Positions 60,319 to 64,000 of a stretch of 64,000 nt of DNA are shown piece after piece (the first letter of the stretch is position 1; every line of letters starts with the position of its first letter). The stretch is taken from assembly GCF_023898315.1 (NCBI RefSeq), contig NC_064614.1, positions 705,236,720 to 705,300,719 of the forward strand. Reading direction: 5' to 3'. The stretch is from Schistocerca nitens (taxonomy: Eukaryota > Arthropoda > Insecta > Orthoptera > Acrididae). The notes under the pieces are model-generated. The model was given only the letters and a program-made list of their open reading frames with translations. It did not search any database and was not told where the DNA came from. A program made the translations under genes and the position numbers.

Positions 60319-60346
60319 CTGACGAAGCAACAGTAGGTTGCGAAAG
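60319..60346 (+). ncRNA. Hammerhead-like hairpin motif in foldback right arm
   Basis: CTGACGA, one extra A, stem GCAAC/GTTGC with loop AGTAG, then GAAA. This has the order of a hammerhead ribozyme core (CUGANGA, stem II, GAAA), and Penelope-like elements are known to carry hammerheads. The extra A between core and stem, and no convincing stem I or short stem III with a cleavage triplet, weaken the call. Related motifs occur at 3657-3684, 36457-36480 and, degenerate, 37293-37318. Confidence 0.3.
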
Positions 60347-60770
60347 CTTGAATTTTGTGCGCATGTTTGTGTTTGTTTGTGTGTCTATCGACCTGCCAGC
60401 GCTTTAGTTTGGTAAGTCACATCATCTTTGTTTTTAGATATACAGTACTGTAATAAGGTATATACAGTTGTTACACTGTCACTCACAAAAACAATTTTGT
60501 ACCATATTATAAAGATGTATTTCACAGTTCGGACACTACTGTAACACTTTCGTGTAAGTTTTTTTAGTGTGTTGACATTTTCTTTTCGTTTTGTTACTGT
60601 TTTGACATGGAAGAATATATCAGACAGTATTTCCAGTTGAAAATCAAAGATGTACCATAATGTATTGTGATATTATGGGTCAATAAAAGTGTTCCTCTGG
60701 TAATCAGACATGTTTTGTGTTTCGATCACACTCCCGGTTCCATAGAGGACAGATTAATGGGGTTCTATTG

Positions 60771-61320
60771 TATTTAAATCCCTACACTAAGCTACTGCTC
60801 TCAATAACACTAAAAATTTTATGCTGTAACACATCACGTCACATTACTTATTTTTTGTTGATTACTTAAAATGTTACACATTTGGAATATTTCTAGCTAT
60901 TGTAAGTATCCAAAATGTGTTTACAATAATGATCACCAGTGAGCACTTCAAAATTAAAAGAAGGGACAAGGCGCTGATAATGTCACTTCAGAGTTAACTA
61001 AATCGGAACAGCAGATTTATATAATTTATTTGTGTCAGACAAGTGACACTCAGAAACTGATATTTGATTGGGTTAGGAAAATTAGATTCAGAGGAGTGTA
61101 TGCCAGTACTACTTCCCCCTCCTTACTTCTTGGACACACACACAACAGTGCTGCCACAGTGGGGAGATTACAACTTCACTTTGCTGAGTAATAAACACAC
61201 AATCACCAACATGAAGCAGAAACAGTTAAAAGACACCCAACTCATAAGTGCAGTGGTTTCAACCAGAAAAAATTCCTCCAGTTTGTGAGCCCCACAAACG
61301 AGAGGGCAACAAGGTAAGTA
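60771..61320. other. No recognisable feature
   Basis: AT-rich spacer between the Tigger-like element and the mariner. No motif found. Confidence 0.4.
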
Positions 61321-62656
61321 CGAGGGTCACTCCAAAAGAAATGCACACTACTTTTTTTTTTAAATCCATCTTTTATTCTACATGTTTGAAAATTATACAG
61401 TGTGTAGATACATCCTTTAGGAACAAAATTTTCATTTCTCCACATAATTTCCATCCCTCTCAACTCCCTTACTCAATCTTGGAACCAGCACCTGTATACC
61501 CGCAAGGTAAAATTCTGGACCAACCTGTTGGAGCCACTGTTTGGCAGCATGCACGGGGGAGTCATCATCTTCAAACCTTGTTCCACGAAGTGAGTCTTTC
61601 AGTTTCCCAAAGAGATGATAGTCACATGAAGCCAGGTCAGGACTGTAAGGCGGGTGTTTCAGTGTTGTCCATCCGAGTTTTGTGATCGCTTCCATGGTTT
61701 TTTGACTGACATGTGGCCGTGCATTGTCTTGCAACAGAAAAACATCCTGCTTTTGCCGATGTGGTCGAACACGACTTAGTCGAGCTTGTAGTTTCTTCAG
61801 TGTCATCACATATGCACCAGAATTTATGGTGGTTCCACTTGGCATGATGCCCACAAGCAAGAGTCCTTTGGAATCGAAAAACACCATAGCCATAACTTTT
61901 CCATCAGAAGGTGTGGTTTTGAATTTTTTTTTTTTTCTTGGGTGAATTTGCATGATGCCACTCCATTGGTTGCCTCTTTGTCTCTGGTGAAAAATGATGG
62001 AGCCATGTTTCATCACCTGTCACAATTCTTCCAAGAAATTCATCTCCACCATTCTCGTACCGTTCCAAAAGTTCGCTGCACACTGTTTTTCTTGTTTCTT
62101 TGTGAGCCACTGTCAACATCCCGGGAACCCAGCTGGCACAAACCTTTTTTAACGCCAACACTTTCAGTATTCTGCAAACACTTCTTTCCCCTATCCCAAT
62201 GTAACGTGACAATACGTTCACTGTGATGCGTCTGTCACCAATTCGTTAACTCTCTGCACATTGTCTGGAGTGTGTGCAGTACGAGGCCTGCCGCTGCGAG
62301 GATAATCCTCAATATTGCCGTGCCCGCTTTCATCATATAACCTGCTTGCCCACCGACTAACTGTACTGTGATCAACAGTAGCATCTCCATACACCTTTTT
62401 CAACCTCTTGTGGATGTTTCCCACTGTCTCGTTTTCACAGCACAGGAATTCTATAACAGCACATTGCTTCTGACGAACGTCAAGTGTAGCAGCCATCTTG
62501 AAGACATGCTGTGATGGCGCCAGTCACGGGAACAGGTTGAACTAAGTTTGAAAACAAGAGGGAAGGATGTATCTACACACTGTAAAACTTTCACACACGC
62601 AGACTAAAACTGTATTTTTACAAAAATAGTGTGCATTTCTTTTGGAGTGACCCTCG
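61321..62656 (-). mobile_element. Mariner transposon with near-perfect terminal repeats
   Basis: A 1336-bp element between TA dinucleotides (61319-61320 and 62657-62658). About 30 bp at each end are identical inverted repeats beginning CGAGGGTCACTCCAAAAGAA. It encodes one mariner transposase on the minus strand (61432-62496), broken by two frameshifts. Length, termini and TA duplication are all typical of mariner. It is the least decayed DNA transposon in the window. Confidence 0.93.
61432..62496 (-). pseudogene. Mariner transposase, two frameshifts
   Basis: The start ATG at 62496 gives an N-terminal helix-turn-helix pair (KQCAVIEFLCCENETVGNIH, STVSRWASRLYDES, GRPRTAH linker). A frameshift near 62220 moves to the second segment, with the HTH recognition region VNVLSRYIGIGERSVCRIL and the first catalytic motif VTGDETWLHHF. 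A second shift in the A run near 61925-61935 moves to the third segment with VFLLQDNARPHVS and HPPYSPDLASCDYHLF, giving the DD34D triad. It ends at VERDGNYVEK. All three catalytic aspartates are intact; two indels are the only visible defects. Confidence 0.92.
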
Positions 62657-64000
62657 TAAATACCATGCAGGACAATCAAAACTGTACAGTGAAACAGAAT
62701 ATTTCACACAAATGACATAATCAAGGTGCTCCTCCAGAAACTGAGAGTACCACATTGCATTCAGAGTTCAGACGTGATGACCAGTGCCACGACCCTTCTG
62801 GCGCCTTAGTGAACTTCCACAGTAATACTTAAGCATGAAAGTGGCGTCAAATGGAAAGACTTGCACCAGGCGAACGGTCTACCCGATGGCAGGCTCTCGT
62901 CACATGACATTATTATTATTATTATTATTAACAGTCATATGTCTGTTTACAATGTATATTCACATTCATTATTTAATTTGTGCAGTTACCTAATTTTGAC
63001 ACTGTGTTATTTCCAAGCAGCTGATATTGAAATATACCATTACGAAAATCACATTAAAATAATCACATTATACTGTGATAGCTCTACTGAAATGAATTAC
63101 ATCAACTTATGTACATCATGTTTTACACTGTTTAAATATTGTAGTCAACTTATACATATATGACTACATGTCATAATCCATAAATAAATGTGCATAGAAG
63201 CCAAATCATAGTGCTGAACCAACACGTCATATAAAAGTAGCTACAGCTACAAGGTTTGCAGCTTGACGACTACAAACAACTTTTATAATGTTGTCACAGA
63301 TATGCTTACAGTCAACACTGCAGAACTATCAATAGCAACATGCAAGAGATACATTACATTTATTGCTGGCATATTAGCTTTAACTAACATATTGTATGCT
63401 AAGTAATCACTTATCAGTGACTGAAGATTATGCGAGGACATACAAACAAATGTATTAAATGTATTTTCTACAGTACATTGAAAGTAATTCATAAAATAAA
63501 TACAAGCTTCATAAAATATTTGAAGATGTGCATTATATTAATAACCAGCACTCTAGACTTAACAAATGTATGGACGTACAAACAAATCTATTGACACTTA
63601 ACACAGTACTACAAAAGCCATTCGTCAAATAAATACAAATTTCATAAAATATTTTAAGGTTAAAAATCCCATACATTATTATGTCGGCATTAGCCGACAC
63701 TTTTACCATTTATTACTTGTAGTAAAAGAATGGCAGCTACATTTTATTTAACAAACTAGCCTGACATACATCAAAACATGTGATAGTTTCACATTTAGTA
63801 CATGGCTGAAGTTATAATAAATCTGAAATTATATTATCCACAAAGAATAAGGAGATTCTTCTCACAAAGGACATTCTATAACAACAGGTTTGTACCTCTA
63901 CTTCCATCTTCTATTTCACCAAAAGGTACATAAACAGCAATCATAGGTACCAAATTAGATGATGATAAAAGAGAAACAGAAATATGCCAGCAGTAACACA
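62657..64000. other. No recognisable gene; simple repeats and a weak edge ORF
   Basis: An ATT microsatellite lies at 62909-62930, and a diverged two-copy repeat of about 150 bp at about 63448-63660 (shared AAATAAATACAA, TTCATAAAATATTT). On the minus strand the window edge is open from 64000 to a stop at 63876-63878 (41 codons, including VPMIAVYVPFGEIEDGSRG); its family is unknown. Confidence 0.4.

Larger units (their letters stand above)
59756..60442. mobile_element. Large palindromic foldback element with 14-bp target duplication
   Basis: Flanked by perfect CAGTACTGTAATAA copies (59742-59755 and 60443-60456). After an asymmetric left end (AGAGGGAAACATTCCACGTG at about 59763) the element is an almost perfect palindrome centred near 60114: arms of about 320 bp, loop TTTGCCTTT at 60110-60118, with AC repeats in the left arm (60037-60071) and GT repeats in the right (60145-60191). 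Both strands therefore encode the same spurious peptide starting WVLRERVRSHSNPGSGKTYL. A motif CTGACGAAGCAAC-loop-GTTGCGAAAGC lies at 60319-60346 and, inverted, at 59886-59913. The high arm identity suggests a recent origin or arm-to-arm conversion. Confidence 0.88.
58911..60770 (+). mobile_element. pogo/Tigger-like DNA transposon with nested foldback
   Basis: Inverted termini TGGTAGAACCTTGTTAATCT (58911) and the inverse AGATTAATGGGGTTCTATTG (ending 60770), each next to TA. From 59166 a CENP-B-like transposase N-terminus is readable: MASTKRKHVTLSLMEKLNVL with VRLEKMSLYKTLK, then SSEKLSGGETAAKEFIPKFE with NITNEFMLFPDQLCNIH and NDKMLPTRTFAAQNGSV (59560-59735), matching the VSGEKLSAxxxAAxxFxxxF, PEQIYNADETGL and LPxRTF landmarks of Tigger/Jerky transposases. 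The DDE catalytic region after this is mostly missing. A 687-bp foldback element (59756-60442) interrupts it. Confidence 0.8.

Overview
This is eukaryotic nuclear DNA from a large, repeat-rich, AT-biased genome, almost certainly an insect. The host gene keeps spliceosomal introns of 18-20 kb around exons of 123-145 bp. The transposon families (endonuclease/RT LINEs ending in an ACA-rich tail, tRNA-headed SINEs, mariner/Tc1 elements, Penelope-like elements) look like those I associate with grasshoppers and locusts (Orthoptera, perhaps Schistocerca). That taxonomic guess is inference; the insect nature is well supported. No bacterial, organellar or CRISPR features are present.

The only host gene I can name is on the minus strand: the last three coding exons of a CHERP/SCAF6 orthologue (RS-domain exon 48045-48167, G-patch exon 29398-29542, C-terminal exon with stop 9211-9339). 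Splice sites are canonical and the reading phase is continuous across all three. Its upstream exons are not recognised inside the window. A second, unidentified minus-strand gene may be represented by one or two exons at 300-1061.

Nearly everything else is mobile DNA, often nested. Region by region: 3.4 kb, a foldback element; 6.0-9.1 kb, Gypsy remains and an endonuclease/RT LINE split by a DUF4817-type DNA transposon; 9.7 kb, a tRNA-like repeat; 10.4-12.6 kb, a LINE tail and a Tc1-like element; 14.6-18.7 kb, a mariner and a nearly full LINE inserted into a SINE; 19.6-23.3 kb, a LINE fragment and a DDE transposon; 25-27 kb, a piggyBac relic; 27.4-28.3 kb, a tRNA-like foldback; 29.9-32.3 kb, a LINE with an intact RT; 32.4-36.6 kb, two Penelope-like elements, one with a GIY-YIG region; 36.6-38.9 kb, a large inverted repeat; 39.0-44.7 kb, a nearly full I-type LINE with RNase H and target-site duplication; 44.7-45.6 kb, a mariner relic with a SINE insertion; 50.1-50.6 kb, a tandem repeat; 52.3 kb, the 5' part of the endonuclease/RT LINE; 54.2-57.5 kb, a LINE containing a Tc1-like element that itself contains a 74-bp insertion; 58.9-60.8 kb, a pogo/Tigger element containing a palindromic foldback; 61.3-62.7 kb, a mariner with near-perfect termini.

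The most interesting signal is a family of short foldback elements (3359-3779, 37201-37400, 59756-60442). They have 14-15 bp target duplications and an asymmetric left end. Two of them share terminal sequence with the Penelope-like element that ends at 36570. They also carry a recurrent TGACGA-hairpin-GAAA motif reminiscent of a hammerhead ribozyme core. They look like non-autonomous, Penelope-mobilised retroelements rather than DNA transposons.
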